64,000 bases of DNA from Serpens sp964410065 (GTDB lineage Bacteria; Pseudomonadota; Gammaproteobacteria; Pseudomonadales; Pseudomonadaceae), in NCBI GenBank assembly GCA_964410065.1, contig CAYPFO010000013.1, positions 1 to 64,000 on the forward strand, given 5' to 3'. The notes under the pieces are model-generated. The model ran no database searches. It had not been told where the DNA came from and was given only the letters and a program-made list of their open reading frames with translations. Each line of letters starts with the position of its first letter. Position 1 is the first letter of the stretch. A program made the translations under genes and the position numbers. This document shows positions 55,747 to 62,987 of the stretch, one piece after another.

Positions 55747-56862
55747 ATGCGCAAACTGAGCAATATCCTGCACCTGGGTATCAAGGAACTGCGCAGCCTG
55801 TACCGCGACCCGGCCCTGTTGGTGTTGATCCTCTACAGTTTCACCCTGAGTGTGTATTCCGAAGCCATGGGCGTGCCGGAAGCGCCTTTTCGCGCCACCA
55901 TCGCCGTGGTCGACGAAGACCGCTCGCCGGTCAGCCAGCGCATCCTCAATGCGTTCCAGCTGCCCTTCTTCGTGCCGCCCACGCTCATCACCCCGGCCGA
56001 GATGGACAGAGGCATGGATGCCGGACGCTTCACCTTCACCCTGAATATCCCGGTGAGCTTCCAGCAAGACCTGCTGGCCGGTCGGCGGCCACAGGTTCAG
56101 CTCAACGTGGATGCCACCCAGGTCAGCCAGGCCTTCACGGGCGCCGGGCATATCCAGCAGATCATCAGCAGCGAGGTCGGCGCCTTCGTTGAGCGTTATC
56201 GCAGCGTCAGCGCCCAGCCCATCGAGGCGGTGGTGCGCATGGCATACAACCCCAATCTGGTGCGATCCTGGTTTGGCTCCATCAACTCGGTGATCAGCAA
56301 CATCACCATGCTGTCCATCATTCTCACCGGGGCGGCGCTGATTCGCGAGCGCGAGCACGGCACCATCGAGCACCTGCTGGTGATGCCGATCACACCCTTC
56401 GAGATCATGCTGGCCAAGGTCTGGTCGATGGGCCTGGTGGTGTTGGCAGCCTCGGCCTTTTCGCTCCGGTTTGTCGTGGAAGGCTGGCTGCAGGTGCCGA
56501 TTCAAGGCTCATTGGCGCTGTTCCTGGTGGGTGCCGCACTGCACCTGTTCGCCACGACCTCGATGGGTATTTTCTTCGGCACCGTGGCGCGCTCCATGCC
56601 GCAGTTGGGCTTGTTGATCATCCTGGTGCTGATACCGCTGCAAATATTGTCCGGCGGTACCACGCCGCGGGAAAGCATGCCCGAACTGGTGCAAAACCTG
56701 ATGCTGGCGGCGCCCACCACGCACTTCATCGAACTGGCCCAGGCCATCCTGTTTCGCGGCGCCGGGCTGTCCATCGTCTGGCCCTCGCTGCTCGCGCTCG
56801 GAGTCATCGGCCTGGTGTTTTTCGTCGGTGCGCTTTCACGGCTACGCAAATCCTTGCGCTGA
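55747..56862 (+). CDS. yhhJ: ABC2-type permease (YhhJ-like)
   Basis: A 371-aa ABC2 membrane subunit. An N-terminal helix (PALLVLILYSFTLSVYSEA) precedes a large periplasmic domain (to about residue 170), then five helices including the conserved REREHGTIEHLLVMPITPFEIMLAKVW and LIPLQILSGGTTPRESMPELVQNL. Length is close to E. coli YhhJ (about 374 aa). It begins one base after the rbbA stop and completes the exporter. Substrate unknown. Confidence 0.9.
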   Translation: MRKLSNILHLGIKELRSLYRDPALLVLILYSFTLSVYSEAMGVPEAPFRATIAVVDEDRSPVSQRILNAFQLPFFVPPTLITPAEMDRGMDAGRFTFTLNIPVSFQQDLLAGRRPQVQLNVDATQVSQAFTGAGHIQQIISSEVGAFVERYRSVSAQPIEAVVRMAYNPNLVRSWFGSINSVISNITMLSIILTGAALIREREHGTIEHLLVMPITPFEIMLAKVWSMGLVVLAASAFSLRFVVEGWLQVPIQGSLALFLVGAALHLFATTSMGIFFGTVARSMPQLGLLIILVLIPLQILSGGTTPRESMPELVQNLMLAAPTTHFIELAQAILFRGAGLSIVWPSLLALGVIGLVFFVGALSRLRKSLR

Positions 56863-57041
56863 GCTGCTCGGCGGCGCTTCGGCCCGGGCTCGGGCCTCCC
56901 ACACCAAACCACGTGGCGAGCTCGGACTCCTGTGTGGGCGCCCGCCCGCCGCGAAGCTTTAATTTGCCCGGCCTATTGCTGCGTTCAACGCCGGTACTCA
57001 ACCCGTCCGGCGCCGGACAGGAGTGAGTCCGCACCGGTCAC

Positions 57042-57707
57042 TCAGCCACGCATGAACAGGATGTTGTTTTCCAGATGGATGTGCTGCATCAGGTCGTCGC
57101 GAAACTCCTGCAGGCCGCGATACAGGGCGCGCCAGGTATTGCAGGCGCCGGGCGGTGGCTGGATATCGTGGGTCAGTTCGGCCAGTTGCTCCAGCGCTTC
57201 GCCGTGCTGGTCGTGTTCATGGCGCATCATCGCAATCGGCCCATGCCGTAATGCCGAGGCCGCCACCCCCTGGTTGAGCATTGGGAACAGAATGCGTTCC
57301 TCCTTGCACATGTGCTGTTCCAGCTCGCCGTAGATCTCGTCCAGCAGTGCGGCCAGGCCGTGGGGGCAGTCGGCGCTGCGGACGTGAACATGCTCCACGC
57401 GATTGGCCAGTCGAATGAGTTCCGGCAGCTGTTCGCGGTGGCGAGCGTGGTAACGCTCCAGCAGATGATCAATTAATTCCGGGGTGGGCGTCTGGCTCCA
57501 GTCGGTGTCCGCGCCGGGCTGTTGCTGCAAGTGCAGCAGTTGTTCGGCCACCAGGGGTGTATCGATTCCGCGCTGTTCGCAGGCCTGCTGCAGGGACTGC
57601 GCGCCGCCGCAGCAGAAGTCCAGCCGTTGCTCGCGCAGGATACGGGTTGCGCCGGGAATGCGCGTAGCCAGGCTGCCAAGGGTTTCGTTCAACAATGCAG
57701 TGCTCAT
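57042..57707 (-). CDS. ytfE: Iron-sulfur cluster repair di-iron protein YtfE/RIC (ScdA)
   Basis: A 221-aa di-iron protein that repairs iron-sulfur clusters after nitric oxide or oxidative damage. The N-terminal ScdA domain contains the cysteine pair DFCCGG (C32, C33). The C-terminal hemerythrin-like bundle supplies His/Glu ligands (ERYHARHREQLPELI, ELEQHMCKEERILFP, MRHEHDQHGEAL, MQHIHLENNILF). The gene is divergent from moaB and faces a near-perfect ANR/DNR box, consistent with induction by low oxygen and NO. The start was set at MSTALLNETLG. Confidence 0.93.
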   Translation of the reverse strand: MSTALLNETLGSLATRIPGATRILREQRLDFCCGGAQSLQQACEQRGIDTPLVAEQLLHLQQQPGADTDWSQTPTPELIDHLLERYHARHREQLPELIRLANRVEHVHVRSADCPHGLAALLDEIYGELEQHMCKEERILFPMLNQGVAASALRHGPIAMMRHEHDQHGEALEQLAELTHDIQPPPGACNTWRALYRGLQEFRDDLMQHIHLENNILFMRG

Positions 57708-57768
57708 GGGGGCAGGCTCGTGTCGGATGAAGGTGCCGATACTCTGCCGCCAGATAACCTGTGGCCCC

Positions 57769-57782
57769 TTGACGTTGATCAA
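57769..57782. promoter_or_regulatory. ANR/DNR (FNR-type) box between ytfE and moaB
   Basis: TTGACGTTGATCAA matches TTGATnnnnATCAA at 9 of 10 positions. Its centre (57775.5) is exactly 41.5 bp upstream of a start point at 57817 if TAGGCT (57805-57810) is the -10 of moaB, the standard class II activator spacing. On the other side ytfE starts 62 bp away. Confidence 0.8.
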
Positions 57783-57804
57783 GGGATAAAAAATCGATTG
57801 GGCC

Positions 57805-57810
57805 TAGGCT
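57805..57810 (+). promoter_or_regulatory. -10 element of the moaB-moeA operon
   Basis: TAGGCT (TAnnnT) is at the distance from the ANR/DNR box expected for class II activation. The predicted start point is near 57817, leaving a 5' leader of about 104 nt. Confidence 0.55.
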
Positions 57811-57816
57811 GAGGCT

Positions 57817-57910
57817 CACATGCTCTCCGGCCTCGTTGCCGGTAGTACCTCCTCGGGGGGATGGGCTGCACGTCATTGGCGGTGCAGTCTGCATCGATAT
57901 TTTCAACGGA
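57817..57910 (+). ncRNA. Structured moaB leader, possible Moco riboswitch
   Basis: The predicted leader contains a hairpin ccggc/gccgg (57827-57842), a purine/pyrimidine-rich segment acctcctcggggggatgggc (57847-57866) and a second stem ctgcac/gtgcag (57866-57887) before the GGAG ribosome-binding site at 57909. Order and motifs recall the molybdenum-cofactor RNA motif found before moa genes, but I cannot confirm a match from memory. Confidence 0.4.
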
Positions 57911-57920
57911 GATTTCTTCC

Positions 57921-58475
57921 ATGGCGCATTTATCCAACGCTGAATTCCAGCCTCTGCGCATCGCGGTGCTGACAGTCAGCGATACCCGCAGCCTGGACAC
58001 CGACACCTCCGGGCAGGCCTTGATCGACGGGCTGTTGGCAGCCGGTCATGAACTGGCCGATCGGGCGCTGGTGAGCGACGACATCTGGCAGATCCGTGCG
58101 CGGCTGTGCAGCTGGATTGCCGATGGGCAGGTTCAGGTGGTGCTGATTACCGGCGGCACCGGTTTTACCGCGCGTGACAACACCCCGCAGGCGGTAACGC
58201 CGCTATTGGAGAAGACCGTGGACGGCTTTGGCGAGCTGTTCCGGCAGGTTTCCCTGGTCGATATTGGCACCTCCACCGTGCAGTCGCGGGCGCTGGCCGG
58301 GATGAGCAACGGTACCCTGGTGTGCTGCCTGCCGGGATCGCCGAATGCTTGCCGCACCGCCTGGCAGAAGATTCTCGTCGAGCAGCTCGACAGCCGTACC
58401 CGGCCCTGCAATTTCGTGCCCCATCTCAAGCGCCTGGCGGACCAGGCGGCGACCTGCTGCGGGAGCCGCTCGTGA
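57921..58475 (+). CDS. moaB: Molybdenum cofactor biosynthesis protein B
   Basis: A 184-aa MoaB/MogA-fold protein that adenylylates molybdopterin for metal insertion. The substrate-binding loop LITGGTGFTARDNTPQAV is near residue 75, and the later GTLVCCLPGSPNACRTAW motif near residue 133. It overlaps moeA by 4 nt (GTGA), so both are co-translated. With NarXL, Dnr and YtfE around it, this copy (like MoaB1 in P. aeruginosa) probably supplies cofactor for anaerobic nitrate reductase. The start follows GGAGA. Confidence 0.93.
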   Translation: MAHLSNAEFQPLRIAVLTVSDTRSLDTDTSGQALIDGLLAAGHELADRALVSDDIWQIRARLCSWIADGQVQVVLITGGTGFTARDNTPQAVTPLLEKTVDGFGELFRQVSLVDIGTSTVQSRALAGMSNGTLVCCLPGSPNACRTAWQKILVEQLDSRTRPCNFVPHLKRLADQAATCCGSRS

Positions 58476-59704
58476 GCACCTGTGGCTGTGATACCCAAGG
58501 GTTGCGCCCGGTGGATGAGGCGATCGCTGCTTTGCTGGAGCGCGTGCCGGCAGTGCCGCAGGTGGAATCATTGCCTCTGGCGCACGTCCTGAACCGGGTG
58601 TTGGCCGAAGAGGTGCGTGCACTCTCTGATGTGCCGGCCTGGGACAACAGCGCCATGGACGGTTACGCCCTGCGTGCCGCCGATCTGCCGGCGCAGGGTG
58701 GCTGGCTGCCGTTGGCCGGGCGCATCGCGGCTGGCGACGCGGCCCTGGAGCCGTTGCCGGGCGGTCATCTGGTGCGGATTTTCACCGGGGCGCCATTGCC
58801 TCCGGGTGCCGACACGGTGGTGCCCCAGGAGCTGTGCACGGTGGAATGCGAGCGGGTCTGGGTGCCGGCGCTGGACGTCGGCGCCAATGTGCGTCGGCAA
58901 GGCGAGGAATTGCTGGCCGGCACACCGGTGCTGGCGGCCGGCCAACGGTTGCGTCCGCAAGAACTCGGCCTGCTGGCCAGCCTGGGGTATGCCCGTGTGG
59001 CGGTGTACCAACGGCTGCGCGTCGGGCTGCTCAGCAGTGGCGACGAGCTGCGTGAGCCGGGCGAGGGGTTGGCCCCCGGCCAGCTGTACAACGCCAACCG
59101 CTACAGCCTGCTCGGCGTGCTCAGCAGCTTGGGCTTGCAGGTAACGGATTACGGGGTGATGGCCGACGATCTGGCCGTTACCCGTGACACGCTGGCACGG
59201 GCAGCCGCTGAACAGGACGTCGTGATGACCTCTGGCGGCGTTTCTGTTGGTGAAGAAGACCATCTCAAGCAGGCGGTACGCGAGCTGGGCGAACTGCACC
59301 TGTGGCGCCTGGCGATTCAGCCGGGCAAGCCGCTGGCGTTCGGTGCAATCCACGGCACGCCGTGGCTTGGTCTGCCAGGCAATCCGGCGGCGGCGCTGAT
59401 TACCGCCCTGGTGGTGGCACGGCCCTTCCTGCTCAGTGCGCAGGGCTGTTGGGAGGTGTTGCCGCAGCCGCTGCGTTTGCCTGCGGGTTTTGCCTGGCGC
59501 AAGCGCAATGTGCGCCGCCAGTACCTGCGCGCGCGACTGGAAACAGTCGACGGCGAACTGCGTGTCTGCCTGCATCCACGTCAGGGCTCGGCAATGCTGA
59601 CCTCGGCCTGCTGGGCCGATGGCCTGGCGCTGGTCGAGTGCGGACACACCCTGGAAGAGGGCGAGTCGGTCGAATACCTGCCGTTCAGCGCGTTATTGAA
59701 TTAG
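58472..59704 (+). CDS. moeA: Molybdopterin molybdenumtransferase
   Basis: A 410-aa MoeA that inserts molybdenum into adenylylated molybdopterin. Conserved motifs are PAWDNSAMDGYALR near residue 50, the central TSGGVSVGEEDHLKQ near residue 253 and GLPGNPAAALIT near residue 300. The start is the GTG that overlaps the moaB stop, preceded by GGGAG; the frame upstream belongs to moaB sequence. Genomes of this group usually have a second moeA elsewhere, so this is likely the respiratory copy. Confidence 0.93.
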   Translation: MSTCGCDTQGLRPVDEAIAALLERVPAVPQVESLPLAHVLNRVLAEEVRALSDVPAWDNSAMDGYALRAADLPAQGGWLPLAGRIAAGDAALEPLPGGHLVRIFTGAPLPPGADTVVPQELCTVECERVWVPALDVGANVRRQGEELLAGTPVLAAGQRLRPQELGLLASLGYARVAVYQRLRVGLLSSGDELREPGEGLAPGQLYNANRYSLLGVLSSLGLQVTDYGVMADDLAVTRDTLARAAAEQDVVMTSGGVSVGEEDHLKQAVRELGELHLWRLAIQPGKPLAFGAIHGTPWLGLPGNPAAALITALVVARPFLLSAQGCWEVLPQPLRLPAGFAWRKRNVRRQYLRARLETVDGELRVCLHPRQGSAMLTSACWADGLALVECGHTLEEGESVEYLPFSALLN

Positions 59705-59715
59705 CAGAAGCAAAG

Positions 59716-59734
59716 GGGGAGCGGCTTGCTCCCC
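59716..59734. terminator. Hairpin between convergent moeA and DGC gene
   Basis: A 7-bp perfect stem ggggagc/gctcccc with a ggctt loop directly after moeA. The following T content is low, so confidence as a terminator is moderate. Confidence 0.5.
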
Positions 59735-59780
59735 ATCTGTTTGGTCATGGGTGATCACGTGTGCGCCGTTTCTGATCCCG

Positions 59781-60188
59781 TCACGTGATGATGTGCAACT
59801 TCGGTTGCTCGGGCGGGGCGCTCATGCGCTCGCTGGTAATCAGCTGGCTCATCTCGCCGAACAGTCGATCAGCTTCTTCGCCAGCAACATCCTCCCGGTA
59901 GCGCTTCTTCAAACCGTACTCACTGAGCACCACATGTACATTGGCGGTCACTCCATGCTGGGCCAGGCAGGCCTTGGCGCAGTGCAGGTGGCAGCCGTCG
60001 ATGGCCAGAATCGGCCGGCCGGCGCTGGCTTTCTTGACCAGCGCGGGGACATTGCCACCCACCCCGGCAATGCAGGACATCTCCGCCAGCCCCGCGCGGT
60101 CCAGGCGCACCGCCAGCGTATTGGCCAACTGGGCCACGTTGGAGCAGCCGGAACAGGAATAGACCAGGGCGTGTGACGGCTTGGGCAT
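59781..60188 (-). CDS. DGC-domain putative zinc-binding protein, copy 1
   Basis: A 135-aa protein of the DGC family (putative zinc-binding). It has the motif LAIDGC at residues 61-66, named for the DGC triplet, and cysteines at 12, 15, 39, 66, 70 and 74 that could bind metal. It begins YSCSGCSNVAQLAN. It is a close paralogue of the next gene upstream, sharing long identical blocks such as LAVRLDRAGLAEMSCIAG. Members occur beside denitrification genes, but no activity is known. Tail EQPKLHIIT differs from copy 2. Confidence 0.8.
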   Translation of the reverse strand: MPKPSHALVYSCSGCSNVAQLANTLAVRLDRAGLAEMSCIAGVGGNVPALVKKASAGRPILAIDGCHLHCAKACLAQHGVTANVHVVLSEYGLKKRYREDVAGEEADRLFGEMSQLITSERMSAPPEQPKLHIIT

Positions 60189-60298
60189 GGGTATCTCCCG
60201 GAGGTGGCCTGCAAAGGGCCTCAGTATGGTGGGCGAGTCAGGTCTTGACCTTGATCGTGCTCAAGGACCGCAGAGCGGTCGGCGCTACCGCGTATGCG

Positions 60299-60709
60299 CT
60301 ATCTGACGATCCGCAGTTGCGGTGTTACCTGGGGTGGTGCCCTGCCGGCCATGCGCGGGTCGTCCAGCAACGTTTGCATGTGTGCGTATACCCGTTCGGT
60401 TTCCTCGCGGGAGCAGTCTTCGCGGTAGCGCTTTTTCAGACCGTACTGACTGAGCACCACATGGATATTGGCAGTGACACCATGCTGTTTCAGGCAGGCC
60501 CTGGCGCACTGCATGCGGCAGCCATCAATGGCCAGGATCGGGCGCTGGGCGTTGGCCTGGTCGACCAGTGAGGCGACCCGCCCGCCGATGCCGGCGATGC
60601 AGGACATTTCCGCCAACCCGGCGCGGTCCAGGCGCACGGCCAAAGTGTTGGCCAGCTGCGCCACGTTGGAGCAGCCGGAACAGGAATAAACGAGTGGGAG
60701 AGAGGACAT
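60299..60709 (-). CDS. DGC-domain putative zinc-binding protein, copy 2
   Basis: A 136-aa paralogue of copy 1, 110 bp upstream on the same strand. All six cysteines are retained (10, 13, 37, 64, 68, 72), as is the LAIDGC motif; differences concentrate in the middle (GGRVASLVDQANAQ) and the C-terminus. It starts 20 nt after the Dnr-type regulator gene, so dnr, copy 2 and copy 1 probably form one operon. A metal or sulfur role in NO-related metabolism is only an inference from context. Confidence 0.8.
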   Translation of the reverse strand: MSSLPLVYSCSGCSNVAQLANTLAVRLDRAGLAEMSCIAGIGGRVASLVDQANAQRPILAIDGCRMQCARACLKQHGVTANIHVVLSQYGLKKRYREDCSREETERVYAHMQTLLDDPRMAGRAPPQVTPQLRIVR

Positions 60710-60729
60710 GGGCGTTTCCTCCTAACGGC

Positions 60730-61407
60730 TTATTCGCAGTATTGGGCCAGGCTGGGGCTGTCGAGCACGCGGATGGTGCGACGCTCCATGTCGATCAGCC
60801 CGGCATCCATCAGGCGGTGCAGGATGCGTGAGAAGGTTTCCGGCTGGATGCCCAGTTGCGAGGCGATCAGGCGTTTGGGCGCGCGCAGCTGGATTTGCCC
60901 GTCGCTGCCTTCCAGTTCCTGGCAGAGAAAGCGCACCACGCGCCGACTGGCGTTGCCCACCGTCAGGGTGTCGATTTCGTTCAGTCGCTGGTGCAGGCGA
61001 ATGCTGAAACTGGCCAGCAGGTCGAGGCAGATCTTGGGTTGCTCTTCCAGCAGGCGCCGGTAATGAGCGCCATCGATGCTCGCCAGGTTGCTGGATTTGA
61101 GGGCGCCGGCGGTCACCGGATAATGGCGAGTACCGTTGAACAGCAGGGCTTCGGCGAAGCTCTCCCCGGGCTGGATCACTTCCACCAGCTTTTCCTGGCC
61201 TTCGAGCAGGACCCGCGTCAATTTGATTTGACCCTGGATCAGCAGGTAGAAACGGTCGGCGATTTCACCCTGGTGAAACAGCGTTTCCCCGTTGTCCAGG
61301 CGGCGGTGAATGGCCAGGTCGCAGACATTCTGAAACACGTCAGCCGGCAGTTTCTGGAACAGGTGATGGCGGCGCAGGGCGGTAAGCGTGGCGGGGTCGG
61401 TCAGCAT
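60730..61407 (-). CDS. dnr: Dnr-type Crp/Fnr regulator
   Basis: A 225-aa Crp/Fnr-family regulator. A cyclic-nucleotide-binding-like sensor domain (GETLFHQGEIADRFYLLIQGQIKLTR) precedes a winged helix whose recognition helix is in LGIQPETFSRILHRLMDAG. The cysteine cluster that holds the iron-sulfur centre of FNR/ANR is absent, as in DNR, which senses NO through heme. DNR recognises the same sites as ANR, so the box at 57769 may be one of its targets. It heads the dnr-DGC-DGC operon. Confidence 0.88.
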   Translation of the reverse strand: MLTDPATLTALRRHHLFQKLPADVFQNVCDLAIHRRLDNGETLFHQGEIADRFYLLIQGQIKLTRVLLEGQEKLVEVIQPGESFAEALLFNGTRHYPVTAGALKSSNLASIDGAHYRRLLEEQPKICLDLLASFSIRLHQRLNEIDTLTVGNASRRVVRFLCQELEGSDGQIQLRAPKRLIASQLGIQPETFSRILHRLMDAGLIDMERRTIRVLDSPSLAQYCE

Positions 61408-61671
61408 AAAGTCACCTCCGTGGACTGCATGGTAAAAGCCACGGGAGCACGAGCAAATCCCTCCAAGGCGCTACCTCCAAAGGGGCAGACGTGTAGGGCG
61501 GTGGTAGGTAAAACGCGCCAGCCCGCGACGGCTGGAGAGGAGAGGTCCATCGCGGCTGACGCTGTGAGTAGAGTAGCGATCGGTGTGCCGGTCACCCTTG
61601 ACGAAGGACAAGACGGACGTTCCTGACGGGTGATATTTCTGCGCCTCCCACAGGTTGCGACAGGAAAGGAC
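61408..61671. other. Divergent promoter region of dnr and carbonic anhydrase
   Basis: About 265 bp without a gene. It contains a hairpin ccagcc/ggctgg near 61519-61535 and a poor FNR-like sequence TTGACGAAGGACAA (7 of 10). No convincing ANR/DNR box was found by eye, although dnr is ANR-controlled in other species. Confidence 0.4.
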
Positions 61672-62301
61672 ATGAACGTCGAACAGTTGTTGATCAACAA
61701 TCAAAACTGGTCGGAGGCGTTGCGTGAGCAAGATCCGGAGTTTTTTGCACGCCTGGCCCGCCAGCAGCGTCCCGAGTTTCTGTGGATCGGCTGCTCGGAC
61801 AGCCGCGTTCCGGCCAATGATGTGGTCGGGCTGATGCCGGGCGAGCTGTTCGTGCACCGCAATGTGGCCAATATGGTGGTGGCCACCGACATGAATATGC
61901 TTTCGGTGCTGCAGTATGCGGTGGATGTCCTGGAGATCCGCCAAGTAATCGTCTGCGGCCATTATGGCTGTGGCGGCGTGCGCGCGGCGCTGGGGCATAC
62001 CGAGATGGGGCTGATCATCGACAACTGGTTACGGGGTTTGAAAGCGCTTTATCATCAAAACCTGCCTCGGTTTGCGGGATTGGACGAAGGCGCCAGGGTC
62101 GACCTGCTCTGCGAGCTGAATGTGCAGCGTCAGGTACGCAACGTGTGCCATACCACCATCGTGCAGAACGCCTGGCAGCGGGGCCAGCCACTGGCGGTGC
62201 ACGGCTGGATCTACGGGCTGGACAGCGGCCTGGTCAAGGACCTGATGGTTACCGTGAGCGGCCCGCAACAGCTGGATGCCACCTTTCGCTATGAACCCTA
62301 A
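61672..62301 (+). CDS. Beta-carbonic anhydrase
   Basis: A 209-aa beta-class carbonic anhydrase that interconverts CO2 and bicarbonate. Zinc ligands C41, H97 and C100 and the catalytic dyad D43/R45 are present in GCSDSR and CGHYGCGG. Length fits the short bacterial (Can-like) type. The ATG at 61672 follows AGGAAAGGAC. It lies between dnr and narL and may help pH or CO2 balance during anaerobic growth, but this is context only. Confidence 0.93.
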   Translation: MNVEQLLINNQNWSEALREQDPEFFARLARQQRPEFLWIGCSDSRVPANDVVGLMPGELFVHRNVANMVVATDMNMLSVLQYAVDVLEIRQVIVCGHYGCGGVRAALGHTEMGLIIDNWLRGLKALYHQNLPRFAGLDEGARVDLLCELNVQRQVRNVCHTTIVQNAWQRGQPLAVHGWIYGLDSGLVKDLMVTVSGPQQLDATFRYEP

Positions 62302-62306
62302 AAAGA

Positions 62307-62347
62307 GCCGCAAGCCGCAAGCCGCAAGCTTAAAGCTTTAAGCTTGC
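62307..62347. repeat. Heptamer repeats and 24-bp palindrome
   Basis: Three tandem copies of gccgcaa (62307-62327) run into a perfect 24-bp palindrome centred on aagcttaaagctttaagctt (62324-62347). It lies between the convergent carbonic anhydrase and narL genes. Similar gccgcaagctt-type strings are common after genes in pseudomonads; it could end transcription on both strands. Confidence 0.6.
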
Positions 62348-62354
62348 CTTGCCG

Positions 62355-62987
62355 CTATCGCAGATGATCCAGGGCCCACACCGCCGCTTCTACCCGCGAG
62401 CGCAGGCCGAGCTTGTGCAGCAGGTTCTTCATATGCACCTTCACGGTGCCCTCGGTGATGCCCAATTTGTTGCCGATCATCTTGTTGCTGTTGCCCAGGG
62501 CAACCATTTTCAGCACCTGTCGCTCGCGGTCGGTAAGGTCGGCCTGGGTCGCGCCTTGCGGGCTGCGCAGGGCTTGGGCCAATACCTTGGTCAGTGCCGG
62601 GCTGATGACCAGATTGCCGTGCAGAACCCGGCGCAACTGATCGATCAGTTGCTCGGGCTCCATGTCCTTGAGCAAATAGCCGTCGGCGCCGAAACGCATG
62701 GCGTCGCGCACGTCCTCTTCAGCATCGGAAACAGTGAACAACAGCACCTTGCCGGCATAGCCATGCTCGCGAATCTTCTTCAGGGTTTCCACCCCGTTCA
62801 TCTGCGGCATGTTGTTGTCCAGCAGAATCAGGTCGGGTTGCAGCCCCGTCAGCAAATCGAGGGCTTCGGCCCCGTTGCCGGCTTCGCCGATCACATCGAG
62901 ATCGTCTTCCAGTTCGAGCAACTGGCGGATGCCGCGGCGCATCATCGGATGGTCGTCGACCAGCAGCAGGGTGTGCGGGGTAGTCAT
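62355..62987 (-). CDS. narL: Nitrate/nitrite response regulator NarL
   Basis: A 210-aa two-component regulator. The receiver has acidic residues D11/D12, phosphorylated D57 (LLDNNM), T85 and K107. The C-terminal LuxR-type helix-turn-helix (LTDRERQVLKMVALGNSNKMIGNKLGITEGTVKVHMKNLLHKLGL) is complete. It pairs with narX, which overlaps it by 4 nt (ATGA) on the same strand. NarL activates respiratory nitrate reductase genes and, with ANR/DNR, tunes denitrification. Confidence 0.94.
   Translation of the reverse strand: MTTPHTLLLVDDHPMMRRGIRQLLELEDDLDVIGEAGNGAEALDLLTGLQPDLILLDNNMPQMNGVETLKKIREHGYAGKVLLFTVSDAEEDVRDAMRFGADGYLLKDMEPEQLIDQLRRVLHGNLVISPALTKVLAQALRSPQGATQADLTDRERQVLKMVALGNSNKMIGNKLGITEGTVKVHMKNLLHKLGLRSRVEAAVWALDHLR

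Noticed and set aside
61604..61617. TTGACGAAGGACAA as an FNR box before carbonic anhydrase
   Set aside because: Only 7 of 10 defined positions match and one half-site is poor; likely chance.
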